A stretch of 40,374 bases of DNA from an archaeon. GTDB lineage: Archaea; Asgardarchaeota; Thorarchaeia; Thorarchaeales; Thorarchaeaceae. This document shows positions 7,443 to 16,102 of this stretch, in pieces. Each line of letters starts with the position of its first letter. The stretch's first letter is position 1. Made by a program: the position numbers and the translations under genes. The notes beneath the pieces were generated by a model. The model was not told the origin of the DNA and made no database searches. It saw nothing but the letters and a program-made list of their open reading frames with translations. The DNA lies in assembly GCA_024275415.1 (NCBI GenBank), contig JAJRZD010000022.1, positions 1-40,374 of the forward strand, in the 5' to 3' direction.

Positions 7443-8939
7443 GTGAACAAGAAACAAGCAGTAATCAGCGTTTTCAATAAGACCGGGATTGTGGAGTTTT
7501 GCAAACAGATAGCAGACAAATTTGACTTCATCAGCACAGGCAAAACGGCGACTGTGCTTTGTGAAGCTGGGCTCCCCGTACAAGAGGTAAAAGATGTAAC
7601 GGGGTTCCCTGAAATCTTAGATGGCCGTGTGAAAACGCTCCACCCTCTAATCATGGGAGGAGTCCTTGGGAGAGAAGATCAAGAAGAAGAAATGAGAAGA
7701 CTGGGAATAGCGCCCATTCGACTTGTCGTAGTGAATCTATATCCCTTCGAAGAGATTGTTTCAAAACCTCATTCACTAGACGATGCAATCGAGGGTATAG
7801 ATATTGGAGGTGTTACTCTTCTCCGCGGGGCGGCTAAGAATTTCATGAATGTGATTGTGGTCAGCTCTCCAGATGATTACAGTTAAGTCGCTGATGCCAT
7901 TGTGAACGGCGGGATTACAGTAGAGATGAGAAAAGAACTTGCTGAGAAAGCCTTTCAGCATACTGCCATGTATGATATTGCAATCGGCAGGTATCTCTCT
8001 GGTGGGAAGACATTTCCTGAAACTTTCATGATGGGCTTTCAAAATGCACAGGTACTTCGTTATGGTGAGAATTGGCACCAGGAGGCAAGATATTATCTTG
8101 AAAAGGAAAGGGAACCATTCTACGAGCAAATACACGGCAAGCCTGTTTCATATAATAATCTCGTTGACTTTTATACTGCTATTGGAATCCTTTCAGAAAC
8201 CGAGGAACCATCATGTGCCATAATCAAGCATACAAGCCCTTGTGGGTTCGCATCAGCTGAATCCATCGAAAGAGCATTCGACGATGCATTCGCTACAGAC
8301 AATCTCTCTGCATTCGGTTCAGTAATGGGGTTCAATAGGGAGGTCACTGAGGAACTTGCAAAGAAACTGAATGCAATGTTCGTCGATGCTGTCATAGCAC
8401 CTAGGTTTGAGGACAACGCCCTAAAGATACTCAAGAGAAAGAAAAAGGTCATTCTTTGTCAGTTAAGAGATTACAGGATTCCCCGACTCTCCGTGAAACT
8501 TGTCCCGAACGGTATCCTTGTACAACCTACAGATACACGCCGGCTGACAATAGATGATCTGACTGTTGTCACACAACGGCAACCGACTGAACAAGAGTTG
8601 AATGACATGCTCTTTGCGTGGATGGTCGTGAAGTACACCAAGTCAAATGCAGCTGTTATCAGTACTGAAACAAGAACATTAGGTGTGGGCATGGGACAGT
8701 CCTCAAGGATTGCTGCGGTCCAGCTTGCCCTGCAAAGGGCTGGCGAAAGGGCAGAGGGATCTGTCATGGCGTCCGATGCCTTCTTCCCCTATCGTGATTC
8801 AATCGATGCGGCCACCTCAAAAGGAGTGAAAGCGATCATCGCTCCTGGAGGTTCTGTCCGCGATGCAGAGTCCATTGAGGCTGCAGATGAGGCATGCATC
8901 ACTATGGTCTGGTCAGGAGTTCGCTCTTTCCTGCACTGA
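7443..8939 (+). pseudogene. purH: purH (AICAR transformylase/IMP cyclohydrolase) interrupted by one in-frame TAA
   Basis: PurH catalyses the last two steps of IMP synthesis. Codons from the GTG at 7443 give the MGS-like cyclohydrolase domain: SVFNKTG, STGKTA, the long [16 protein letters not shown] motif, NLYPFE and [16 protein letters not shown]. At 7884-7886 a TAA follows SSPDDYS. The same frame then continues with the transformylase domain: LRYGENWHQ, the catalytic Lys-His in IIKHTSPCG, LSAFGSVMGFNR, VKYTKSNAA, GQSSRI, ASDAFFPYRDS, PGGSVRD and the C terminus GVRSFLH. Total length of about 498 codons is normal for the family. Some usual residues differ (ENPHQ is ENWHQ, STGGTA is STGKTA). 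A GTG at 7902 could restart the second domain as a separate protein. A TATA-like TTTATTT lies near 7380. Many archaea use other enzymes for these steps. Confidence 0.85.
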
Positions 8940-9074
8940 GCGATATCATTTGCTCGCATCATACACACTATCGCTATAGACAGAACTTCGACAACGTTCT
9001 CGATCATATTTGACAAGCAAATAGAATTGGAGTCCAGAATCATCAACGTATCCTTAGAATTGTCAGTGATAAGA

Positions 9075-9247
9075 AGAAAAGGAGTGGTGGTCCTTGATCA
9101 GATTGTTCCCCCAAAGCAGTTGATCAAGGACCTATGAAGAGAATCGCAATCGGCTTGTTGGAGAGGACACAATCGGTCCCCCCCGACCACTGCTTTCGTC
9201 GTGGGGCGCTAACATGTGGTGGTTCCTGGTTAGTGGAACTCTCTGGC
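9075..9247 (-). ncRNA. Candidate structured noncoding RNA ending in a terminator-like hairpin
   Basis: Read on the minus strand, a TATA-like CTTATATATC at 9278-9269 predicts a start near 9247. The sequence that follows forms short hairpins (GTTCC with GGAAC at 9236-9219; CCAC with GTGG near 9203-9186; GGAC with GTCC near 9178-9164). It ends in a perfect 12-bp stem (9132-9121 with 9100-9089) followed by a T-rich tract (CCTTTTCTTCTT). There is no long ORF in this strand. The RNA could also be a terminator or read-through structure of a neighbour. No known family matched by eye, including SRP RNA, RNase P RNA and tRNA. Confidence 0.3.
9089..9132. repeat. Perfect 12-bp inverted repeat, 20-base loop
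   Basis: GGTCCTTGATCA at 9089-9100 is the exact reverse complement of TGATCAAGGACC at 9121-9132. On the minus strand the stem is followed by a T-rich run. Confidence 0.85.
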
Positions 9248-9430
9248 GTATGTTATCTATACTATTTGTGATATATAAGGCGATGCTTCGAAAAATCATT
9301 GTCTGGAACCTTCAGAGAATACGCCAAAACGCCAATTTCAGAGTGGTTTTTGCATCACGGTCAGTATACGTAAATTAGTGGAAACATTTGTGGATTTTTA
9401 CACTTGTTCCACTGCAATTCTGTTTCCGAG

Positions 9431-11080
9431 TTATGGGAGAGCGCTGAGCCATTCATTTACTTCATCCTCGGAGTTATGCCATATCTGCGACTCCTCATCC
9501 CACAGGGTTATGACTTTCTCAGTCCACGCATCTTCAGAAACGTACCACGGCCCGATGATAGAGTGCGAATCCAACAACATAGGCTTCATGTTGGGAAACA
9601 ATGATTGCAATACAAGTGCCATCCCTTGCAGTCCGCCATCTGGCAATCTCAGAAAAAGCATCCCATCATTATCACCTCCAATAAGAGATTGTGTGTAAGG
9701 GAGTCTCTGCCCCCACGAAATAACCGCATCAGCATAGGATGGCTCAGGGATATGGACAAAGAGGGATTCGTTCAACCCACAATGATGAAGGTCATACGAA
9801 TCTCGAAGGAGACCATGACTCTTCAGTTCGGTCAGCCGTGTCACCAAGCGTTTATACTTGACTCCTAAATGACATCTGATCTCGCGGAGAGGGATGCCCG
9901 TTGCATATTCTCCTATGAGACGAAAATCAGAATGTCTCAATGTCATGGGGAGTGCATCACATTTTTGCATATTTGGTGTCATCAAGACACTGAGGTTCTC
10001 ATTGTATATTCTTCGAAGATGCGGACCGAACAGCTCCCATGGCAATTCCCATGTGTTGCTTTCGGCACTATAATGGTCAAAACAACGGTTCAGACATTTC
10101 AAGTTGACAGGGATGAACCTGGTTTCGATGTCGTAGTCTGAGAGGATTCGAAGATAGAGATTGATGATATGAAAATTACGAGGGTTCTGAGGTACAAGGA
10201 GGTGAGCGACAATATCATGTTCGCCTGCAATGATGCGATTTGCAGAGTACAGGAAAGGGAAATCGATGATGTAGTCTGCGATCGATGACTCGTCGTAGCT
10301 GTTCATAAGCAATATGAACTCCTTCATACCCAATCCAGGATGAAATACCTCGACAGTTCGCCGAAGGACACCATGTTCTTGAAGCGTCGCCAGCCTACGC
10401 GAAACCCACGAAACTGTTTTCCCTGTTTCAGCAGCTAGTTCGATACGTTTTGTTTCAGGTGCTAATAACAGGCGACGGATGAGGCTGAAATCGGTTCGGG
10501 TGAGCTGGACTGAGAAGCGGCGCACACGTTCAAGCATATGTAAGACATAATCGGTTTCATCAAGTTTGAGACCACTTCTTTTCATCATTATGTACTCGTT
10601 GAGAAGTTTGTTGAAGTACTGCGCACCCGAGAAGCTCTGAAACAGATGGAACGCTGCAGAAGGATCATAGAATCCAGTAGATTCGTCCCCCTTTGTACCA
10701 GCGTAATACTTCCATCGTGAGTACCAGTATTTCAGGCTCTTTGACGGTAGCCACAGTGCACCAAAACCATATGCAAAATCCTCGAGGGCGGTTTCCTCGA
10801 ACCTTTCCTTCTCCAATGCCTTTCGCATGTACCCTCGCGCAAGCACACCAATATGGGGGATTTTCCCTCGAAGGCATTCATTGGACAAGACGAGTCTGTT
10901 CCCTTCGATCCACCCTCCAAAGTCGCGCTGACGAGACTCGTATGATGGGCGGATATCTTCTGGGGGTGAAACATAGTCAAGTCCAAAGTCCTTCTGGATA
11001 CGTTTAGAGATGCGCTCCCATGTGATGGTGATAAGCCCAGCCCATGAATCTCGGAACATACTGCCCTTGGATGAGTTCAT
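9431..11080 (-). CDS. Predicted DNA-binding protein with two winged-helix domains
   Basis: A protein of 549 residues. The N-terminal 170 residues (FGGWIEGNRLVLSNECL, IPHIGVLARGYMRKAL) are of unknown fold. A first helix-turn-helix lies at about 198-245: DFSLIRRLLLAPETKRIELAAETG followed by VSWVSRRLATLQEHGVLRR, typical of Lrp/AsnC or MarR-type wings. A second lies at about 383-430 (DFRLIGEYATGIPLREI, then RLVTRLTELKSHGLLRD). Each is followed by about 100 residues that look like ligand- or dimer-forming alpha/beta domains, so the protein is probably an internal duplication. No membrane helix. An alternative start is the ATG at 11059, which has AAGGG just upstream and lies about 30 bases from a TTTAAG/CTTAAAT element at 11087-11092. 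Likely a transcription regulator; the target is unknown. It is divergent from the surface-protein gene at 11276. Confidence 0.6.
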   Translation of the reverse strand: MNSSKGSMFRDSWAGLITITWERISKRIQKDFGLDYVSPPEDIRPSYESRQRDFGGWIEGNRLVLSNECLRGKIPHIGVLARGYMRKALEKERFEETALEDFAYGFGALWLPSKSLKYWYSRWKYYAGTKGDESTGFYDPSAAFHLFQSFSGAQYFNKLLNEYIMMKRSGLKLDETDYVLHMLERVRRFSVQLTRTDFSLIRRLLLAPETKRIELAAETGKTVSWVSRRLATLQEHGVLRRTVEVFHPGLGMKEFILLMNSYDESSIADYIIDFPFLYSANRIIAGEHDIVAHLLVPQNPRNFHIINLYLRILSDYDIETRFIPVNLKCLNRCFDHYSAESNTWELPWELFGPHLRRIYNENLSVLMTPNMQKCDALPMTLRHSDFRLIGEYATGIPLREIRCHLGVKYKRLVTRLTELKSHGLLRDSYDLHHCGLNESLFVHIPEPSYADAVISWGQRLPYTQSLIGGDNDGMLFLRLPDGGLQGMALVLQSLFPNMKPMLLDSHSIIGPWYVSEDAWTEKVITLWDEESQIWHNSEDEVNEWLSALP

Positions 11081-11247
11081 TTCGCATTTAAGTTTCTGGA
11101 TAGTTAGATAACGTTTCGACAGAGTCCATCTGGTTCAGATGTGACACCGCATAAAGAATTGAAAGTGTTCATAATCTTTTAAACTGGAAATAAAGGCATC
11201 ATAGCACTCTCTCCGATTCTGAGAATTCTATCTCCTTTCAGAGTCAT

Positions 11248-11253
11248 TATATA
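11248..11253 (+). promoter_or_regulatory. TATA box of the surface-protein gene at 11276
   Basis: TATATA lies 23-28 bases before the ATG, so transcription should start at or within a few bases of the start codon (a leaderless mRNA). No Shine-Dalgarno sequence is seen, which fits. Confidence 0.6.
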
Positions 11254-11275
11254 CCAAATCAAGGGCATTTTCCTT

Positions 11276-12487
11276 ATGGTGAAAGACTTGAAATTCAAGA
11301 AACCATTGATAACAACTTTACTACTTGCGGTCTTTGTTGTTGGACTTGTGGCACTTCCTGTTAGTGCTCATGGATCTGACGATGAAGGCATGCCTGGAAT
11401 GCCCGATGATATGGGACACATGCCAGGTCATGGGATGCAGGATGATTCCGTCGAGATAACAACGGATGACATCCGAATAAACGCCATGCTGGACATGCCT
11501 GCATTCCTGTTCTGGTATAATGCACCAGTTACTGACTTCAACGCAACAGCATTCATGGCAGCATATACAACCATTGCCGAGTTCGAAGACACGAATGGTG
11601 ACGGTGCATATCAGCTGAATGAAACACTGTATTCTGCACCTCTAGGTGCATATGAGTGGTCGATTCAGACCGGATCCGTCTTGGACGATAAAGGCGACAC
11701 GATCGAAGTGTGGTTGAAATACACAAAGAGTGGAGCACACACTGGCGGTGTGGACGACGACCATGAGATGCCCGGTATGTCATGGACTCCTCCAATGTAC
11801 CATGATGATACAAGTGTTGATAGGTTCGAGGACACCACTATCCAATTCTGGGCGCATATATATCTAGAGAACTTCACTGGGACTATCACTGACTCTGAAG
11901 GAGTTCAGGCAACCTACACGGTAGCCGGTGGTACCGAGATGAAGATCGACATTGAGATTGGTAACTTTCCGTTCAGCACGAACACATCAAAAGTCGCGAT
12001 CCAGACTGTGCTCAGGGAGCATCAGGACCTCTCCGACATGATGGACGGAGACCACATGTTCATGACACGAGAAGAATCTCGAAATAGCATTGGGAACTCG
12101 ATGATGAACTGGACAACAGAGCATGGCAATGAAACGCGGTTCGAGAACATGATGGGCACACATATTCAGGGCATCGATTTCATCGACAACAGTACTGGTC
12201 TTACTCAGGGATTCTATAGATGGGTCGACAAGGCAGTAATCACTACACCAGATAGCGAATCGGTGGCAGTGAACGTGACGGCTTCCTATGTCGCAACGGG
12301 AATGGGATTTTCCCTGTTCTTTGCATATCCCAATTTCAGCAATGGGACTCTACTACATGACCCATCAATAGGCATCATTGAGGATGCAAAACCAACATAT
12401 GATATCCCATGGATCCCGGTGACAGCCATATCGATAGTAGGTGTGGCCCTGGTGGTCATCGTGGGTATCGCAATTCGCAGGAGGTAG
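11276..12487 (+). CDS. Membrane-anchored surface protein with Met/His/Asp-rich N terminus
   Basis: A protein of 403 residues. A signal peptide (KKPLITTLLLAVFVVGLVAL, ending PVSAHG) exports it, and a C-terminal helix (about 378-400) followed by RRR anchors it. Just after the signal comes a stretch rich in Met, His and Asp (MPGMPDDMGHMPGHGM) and a second short one around 164-172 (DDDHEMPGM). Met/His clusters of this kind occur in extracellular copper-binding proteins, so metal capture is possible; this is inference. The middle has several N-glycosylation sequons and a DTNGDGAY loop that could bind calcium. The ectodomain family is not recognised. It appears to form an operon with the 4-helix protein 8 bases downstream. 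Confidence 0.75.
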   Translation: MVKDLKFKKPLITTLLLAVFVVGLVALPVSAHGSDDEGMPGMPDDMGHMPGHGMQDDSVEITTDDIRINAMLDMPAFLFWYNAPVTDFNATAFMAAYTTIAEFEDTNGDGAYQLNETLYSAPLGAYEWSIQTGSVLDDKGDTIEVWLKYTKSGAHTGGVDDDHEMPGMSWTPPMYHDDTSVDRFEDTTIQFWAHIYLENFTGTITDSEGVQATYTVAGGTEMKIDIEIGNFPFSTNTSKVAIQTVLREHQDLSDMMDGDHMFMTREESRNSIGNSMMNWTTEHGNETRFENMMGTHIQGIDFIDNSTGLTQGFYRWVDKAVITTPDSESVAVNVTASYVATGMGFSLFFAYPNFSNGTLLHDPSIGIIEDAKPTYDIPWIPVTAISIVGVALVVIVGIAIRRR

Positions 12488-12495
12488 AAACATAG

Positions 12496-12939
12496 ATGAC
12501 ATACTCTTCTTCATACAAACCTACAGAAGCATACATACTATCCCTATTCGCAGGATTAGCGATAAGCCTTGCCGGGCTTTTCTGGCTCGCAATGATGTTC
12601 ATTGGCCCAGCCCTAAACTGGGGCTTTTTCATGATGCATGGGGATGAAGCTGGCTACTACATGTGGGATTTCGGAATCTTTGGACTCAGCATGGGAGTGA
12701 TCGGGCTAATCGTCGGTGTTGCCATCATCGGCTCAGCAATCATGCTCCAATCGAAGCCCAAGGAGCATTCAACATGGGGCACAGTCATCATCATTCTCTC
12801 AGCCTTTAGCATCTTTGGCGGAATGGGTGGGATGGGCATCGGACTGATACTGGGCATCATCGGAGGCATTCTTGCGATAACATGGACGCCAGCTGAGAAA
12901 GAACAAGTCCAGCATATTCCGGTCAACAATCCACTATAG
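12496..12939 (+). CDS. Four-helix membrane protein, partner of the preceding surface protein
   Basis: A protein of 147 residues with four predicted membrane helices (about 12-36, 56-84, 93-110 and 112-131) rich in Gly, Met and Ile, short loops and a soluble tail ending NNPL. The GGAGGT that serves its ATG overlaps the end of the upstream gene, and only 8 bases separate the two genes. This points to co-translation and probably a membrane complex. The pattern resembles small 4-helix proteins of unknown function found beside archaeal surface proteins. The role is unknown. Confidence 0.7.
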   Translation: MTYSSSYKPTEAYILSLFAGLAISLAGLFWLAMMFIGPALNWGFFMMHGDEAGYYMWDFGIFGLSMGVIGLIVGVAIIGSAIMLQSKPKEHSTWGTVIIILSAFSIFGGMGGMGIGLILGIIGGILAITWTPAEKEQVQHIPVNNPL

Positions 12940-12952
12940 AATCTATACAATC

Positions 12953-13009
12953 GGGGGTATCACGACGGGCGGCTTGCCTTGGGCGTGTACCCCTAGTTCT
13001 TTATTTTTG
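12953..13009 (+). terminator. Hairpin plus T-tract terminator
   Basis: GGGGTA-T-CACG (12954-12964) pairs with CGTG-TACCCC (12984-12993), with one bulged T and a smaller GGC/GCC hairpin inside the loop. TTCTTTATTTTT follows. It lies 14 bases after the stop of the 4-helix gene and separates it from the convergent regulator gene. Confidence 0.7.
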
Positions 13010-13079
13010 TCACCGAGTGCCAGGTCTTCAAATTGCTCAACCACTATCAAGTCAATGTGCTTGTGTATCGCGATGAAAT

Positions 13080-14090
13080 CTATTTCTCGATGATGTGAAC
13101 AACATTCTGTCTCCCTTCACGGAAGCGCTTCACCAATCCTCTTTCCTCCATTCCTGCAAGCACCAGACTCAACTTGGATTCGCTCATGTCCAGCTGATGA
13201 TACAATTCTTTCTGAGGGCAGAATCCACCCTTTGTCTTGAGGGCATCCACAATCTTTTCCTCCTCACTGGTAAGACCTTGATATTGCACGACCCTGATTC
13301 GTCGCAGTCGCGACACCATCCTTGGTCCAACTTTCGAAACCATTAACCCCGCAATGAAACTAGCAGTGCTGAGGAGGACTGAAGAGAGAAGGGGATCCTG
13401 TGCCTCCACAACTGGATCGGTATATTCCTGAAATTGCACGATGAACACGCTCTCTTGACCAGGCTGAAGAGAAGACACATGCCAGACAAATGCAAGCGAC
13501 TCGCCATCAGTGAAGTTTGCGTCTGCCTTGGGAAACAAGGGCACCGATGAGGTGTGCGCGAGGAATGCGTGATTAGGAAGGAATGCTATGAATGTGACAT
13601 TGGCTATGGCGATGTGAGGGCGCATGTAGTATACAAAGTTACCTTCGCGGATGCTGTCGATCGTAATGCCCATGCTTGACTGCAAATCGCCGCTCAGTAT
13701 CTGTAGTTGGATCCTCTTGGTTTCTCCTGCACTGATGCCATTTTGAAGATCCACAGTGATCATTGAGTGGCGATCCATCTGTTCCACTGTTGCGCTTGTT
13801 GCCTCATCATCGCTCGATGCAGAAACGATAGTAATATCCAACGAATCGACCCTGACCTCAACCTCTGTTAATGTGTCTAATCCAAAATAGTGCACCTGCG
13901 CTTCAAATATGATTGTCGTGGTACCGTTCGAGTGAATCATCGCCTTGATATCAACTGGGTCAAAGAGTATCTCGCCAGCATCATCACTTTGTGCCGCGAC
14001 CCCCTTGAGGCTCATTGACGTGACCACAAGCAGAATCATGAGAGCAAGAAAGAAACGGGTATCTGAAAGTCTGTGATCGTTCATATTCAT
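13080..14090 (-). CDS. Membrane-tethered winged-helix transcription regulator
   Basis: A protein of 336 residues in three parts. A signal peptide or first helix (about 12-33, ending GVAAQ) is followed by a 200-residue extracellular beta-rich domain with several N-glycosylation sequons. A membrane helix lies at about 234-252 and is followed by an Arg-rich juxtamembrane stretch. The C-terminal winged helix (about 273-336) reads LTSEEEKIVDALKTKGG, CPQKELYHQLDMSESKLSLVL, MEERGLVKRFREGRQNVV, the usual form of archaeal one-component membrane regulators. The protein would sense something outside the cell and act on DNA directly. The ATG is preceded by GAGGTG. It is convergent with the Met/His-rich surface protein operon, which could be a target; that link is inference. 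Confidence 0.8.
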   Translation of the reverse strand: MNMNDHRLSDTRFFLALMILLVVTSMSLKGVAAQSDDAGEILFDPVDIKAMIHSNGTTTIIFEAQVHYFGLDTLTEVEVRVDSLDITIVSASSDDEATSATVEQMDRHSMITVDLQNGISAGETKRIQLQILSGDLQSSMGITIDSIREGNFVYYMRPHIAIANVTFIAFLPNHAFLAHTSSVPLFPKADANFTDGESLAFVWHVSSLQPGQESVFIVQFQEYTDPVVEAQDPLLSSVLLSTASFIAGLMVSKVGPRMVSRLRRIRVVQYQGLTSEEEKIVDALKTKGGFCPQKELYHQLDMSESKLSLVLAGMEERGLVKRFREGRQNVVHIIEK

Positions 14091-14353
14091 GTCACCTCAG
14101 TGATTTAGGACGAGTGAGAAGTGGAATCATTGATTCCAGTCTGTACAAGGTCAATCCTGATTTTGGTAATATGCGTTGGTATAGCTGCCTTTCGAGGTCT
14201 TACTCATGCCGTTACTCGCTGATATAAACAGAAACACTTCAGTTGTGATGCACATGACATCATACAGGTCTCAGGCAACAACCAGTATATCCTGCATGAT
14301 GTATCCATCCCGATATATTTATGTGTGGTGGTTGTGCTATATATCATAGCCGA

Positions 14354-14371
14354 TACATCGATTCCGATGTA
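14354..14371. promoter_or_regulatory. Inverted repeat just upstream of the TATA box (possible operator)
   Basis: TACATCG-ATTC-CGATGTA, perfect 7-base arms with a 4-base spacer, ends 9 bases before the TATA box. The size and position suit a dimeric winged-helix regulator. No other copy was noticed in the window. Confidence 0.4.
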
Positions 14372-14379
14372 GGTTCGCG

Positions 14380-14386
14380 TATAAAA
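14380..14386 (+). promoter_or_regulatory. TATA box of the ICMT-like gene
   Basis: TATAAAA lies 31 bases before the ATG at 14411. It predicts a leader of only a few bases and supports that start over the upstream ATG at 14321. Confidence 0.6.
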
Positions 14387-14410
14387 CATCAAAGGAAGCC
14401 AAATAGAAAA

Positions 14411-14971
14411 ATGATAGAAATCATATTCTGGATAGTACTGGTGTCAGTTATGATACTGTTCTTGGGACTTGGAATAAGTATTGGCTTTCCCAAGCATCGT
14501 ATCTGGCCACCGCCAGGATCGTTACAATACCGAACCGCATGGATGCTCATCGTCATCGCGTCAGTTGGAGTCCCAGTAGTGGGAATCCTTGACTGGGACA
14601 GTCTGGGTCAGCTACACTGGATACGGTTCCTGATAGGAGGAGGGCTTATTATTGCCTCTTCGGCACTGATGGTATGGGGATTAAGAACACTGAGCATGCA
14701 TCAGAGCCTAGGACTGGAAGGGACTCTTGTGACCTCTGGGCCCTACAAGTACACCCGAAATCCTCAGTACCTTGCATTGCTAGTGTTCTATAGTGCATTC
14801 ATACTCGTTTCAAGCTCATTTCTCGCGCTGATTACGGGAATCCTTCTCATACTCATGTATGCACTGACGCCGCTTAGCGAGGAACCTTGGCTAGAGGAAC
14901 AGTTTGGAGATGCTTACCTAGAATACAAGAAACAAGTCCCGAGGTTCATTGGATTCAAGAAGAAACAGTAA
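14411..14971 (+). CDS. Isoprenylcysteine carboxyl methyltransferase (ICMT/PEMT)-family membrane methyltransferase
   Basis: A protein of 186 residues with about five membrane helices. The C-terminal half carries the family signature: LGLEGTLVTSGPYKYTRNPQ, then a hydrophobic hairpin, then LSEEPWLEEQFGDAYLEYKK. The GPY-x-x-x-RNPxY and EE-x-L-x-x-x-FG-x-x-Y-x-x-Y motifs bind S-adenosylmethionine and the substrate carboxyl or amine in ICMT and phospholipid methyltransferases. Prokaryotic members methylate varied lipids or small molecules, and the substrate here is unknown. I chose the ATG at 14411 because of the TATA box 31 bases upstream; the residues before it in the open frame (from 14321) are hydrophilic and overlap promoter sequence. 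Confidence 0.8.
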   Translation: MIEIIFWIVLVSVMILFLGLGISIGFPKHRIWPPPGSLQYRTAWMLIVIASVGVPVVGILDWDSLGQLHWIRFLIGGGLIIASSALMVWGLRTLSMHQSLGLEGTLVTSGPYKYTRNPQYLALLVFYSAFILVSSSFLALITGILLILMYALTPLSEEPWLEEQFGDAYLEYKKQVPRFIGFKKKQ

Positions 14972-15087
14972 ATTCTCTCATATTTAAAGAGAAAAGAACC
15001 AGTGGTGGGATAGATTGAATCTCAGACACAAAGAGGGCAGGAAAAAAATATTAGCAGCCAGGGAAAAGCCACTATAGGGATTGAGAG

Positions 15088-15573
15088 ATGTCTAACCACT
15101 CCATAGATTCAAAAGAAAGGAGTTTCAGCGTGTATGCGATTATATGCGCAAGTGGGTGGATAGGAACCTCCCTCTTTATATTCTTCAAATCGCTCGAATC
15201 CCCATCGGATTGGCCAGCAGACTTCCCGGGGCCAAGCCCTAGTATCATGCCATGGGTTGCACTGGGGTTCGTGCTTATTGGAATTATAATAATGTTTTAT
15301 TTCGTGAATCAGATAAAAAACTGGCCCGCACAGATGGAACCAACGAAATATTACGACCAGCCATCAGGTCTAACAGGAGTGACCGGTCTTGGAGGTTCGC
15401 GTCCGATCGAATCGGGGTATAGCGACAGATCCACTTTGAGGATACCAGAGATTTGTAGTAAGTGCAAGTATGTGTTGCCTACAGAGGGACTTGATTGGAT
15501 GGGCCCACTTGAGTTTAGATGTCCACGTTGTGGTGCGGTTCAGCATGCAAAAAAAGAAGAATGGTACTCATAG
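15088..15573 (+). CDS. Two-helix membrane protein with a C-terminal zinc ribbon
   Basis: A protein of 161 residues. Two membrane helices (about 14-33 and 53-73) form a hairpin. A Gly/Ser/Thr linker leads to a zinc ribbon with Cys pairs C123/C126 (CSKC) and C145/C148 (CPRC), separated by KYVLPTEGLDWMGPLEFR. The ribbon should face the cytoplasm if both termini do. The family is unknown. GGATTGAGAG precedes the ATG, and an AATATT-rich element lies about 40 bases upstream. A diverged copy of the ribbon half lies about 270 bases downstream (15713-15964). Confidence 0.7.
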   Translation: MSNHSIDSKERSFSVYAIICASGWIGTSLFIFFKSLESPSDWPADFPGPSPSIMPWVALGFVLIGIIIMFYFVNQIKNWPAQMEPTKYYDQPSGLTGVTGLGGSRPIESGYSDRSTLRIPEICSKCKYVLPTEGLDWMGPLEFRCPRCGAVQHAKKEEWYS

Positions 15574-15712
15574 TGGAACAACTTTTTCCTGCGATAGTGT
15601 GATGAGAAGGATCAAATTTGTCCGTTTGCTATTTGCATTGTGCCGAGTCACTAGTTGAAAGAGAACCGTCAGGGGTAGCTGGCAGCTATGGAAAACCTGT
15701 ACCTCTCTCAGA

Positions 15713-15964
15713 TTGTCTTTCAAGAAATCCTGTAGGTGCTTGAATAGCATAGGGATTGGCATCTTTCATATTTGGCGCGCCTACAAACGACCATCGCGTG
15801 TTGAACAGGTAGCATATGGTTCAGTCGACACTTCGGGAATGGACATCCCCGATGTTTGTAGCAAGTGCAAGTATGTGTTGCCTACAGAGGGGCTTGATTG
15901 GATGGATCCGCTTGAGTTCAAGTGCCCACATTGTGGCGATATCCAACATCCGAGAAACAGATGA
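15713..15964 (+). pseudogene. Partial duplicate of the zinc-ribbon domain from the preceding gene
   Basis: From about 15790 the frame reads PSRVEQVAYGSVDTSGMDIPDV and then CSKCKYVLPTEGLDWMDPLE and the second pair CPHC, almost identical to the upstream gene over about 40 residues. The DNA is also clearly alike (for example GCAAGTATGTGTTGCCTACA in both). The two membrane helices of the parent are absent. The residues before the homologous part (SFKKSCRCLNSIGIG) resemble nothing in it, and there is no good Shine-Dalgarno sequence. Best read as a truncated tandem duplicate; a short expressed ribbon protein cannot be ruled out. Confidence 0.55.
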
Positions 15965-16102
15965 CCGAGTATTTTTGGCGAAGGATTATCTTCTTTCAAT
16001 TCTTAATTGAGTCGAGAAAAAATGCGCACTACAGGGATATGACCAAAATGTGGAGATAGACGGATTGCAGGACCCCATCGTGTACATGGTGGCGATGGGT
16101 GG

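Larger units (their letters stand above)
8940..9430. other. Gene-free stretch with a perfect inverted repeat and candidate structured RNA
   Basis: No convincing gene is visible in about 490 bases. It holds the 12-bp stem at 9089-9132, further short hairpins between 9145 and 9240, and a strong TATA-like CTTATATATC on the minus strand (9269-9278). A 54-codon ORF at 9214-9378 (plus) has no support beyond being open. Confidence 0.5.
14091..14410. other. Divergent control region between the membrane regulator and the ICMT-like gene
   Basis: No gene seen. The region is AT-rich, with several TATA-like runs (14312-14322, 14338-14346 and 14380-14386) and the inverted repeat at 14354-14371. Confidence 0.5.

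Noticed and set aside
9214..9378. 54-codon plus-strand ORF with one hydrophobic stretch (MWWFLVSGTLW start)
   Set aside because: No clear ribosome-binding site, no family, and it overlaps the candidate RNA region; open by chance is as likely.
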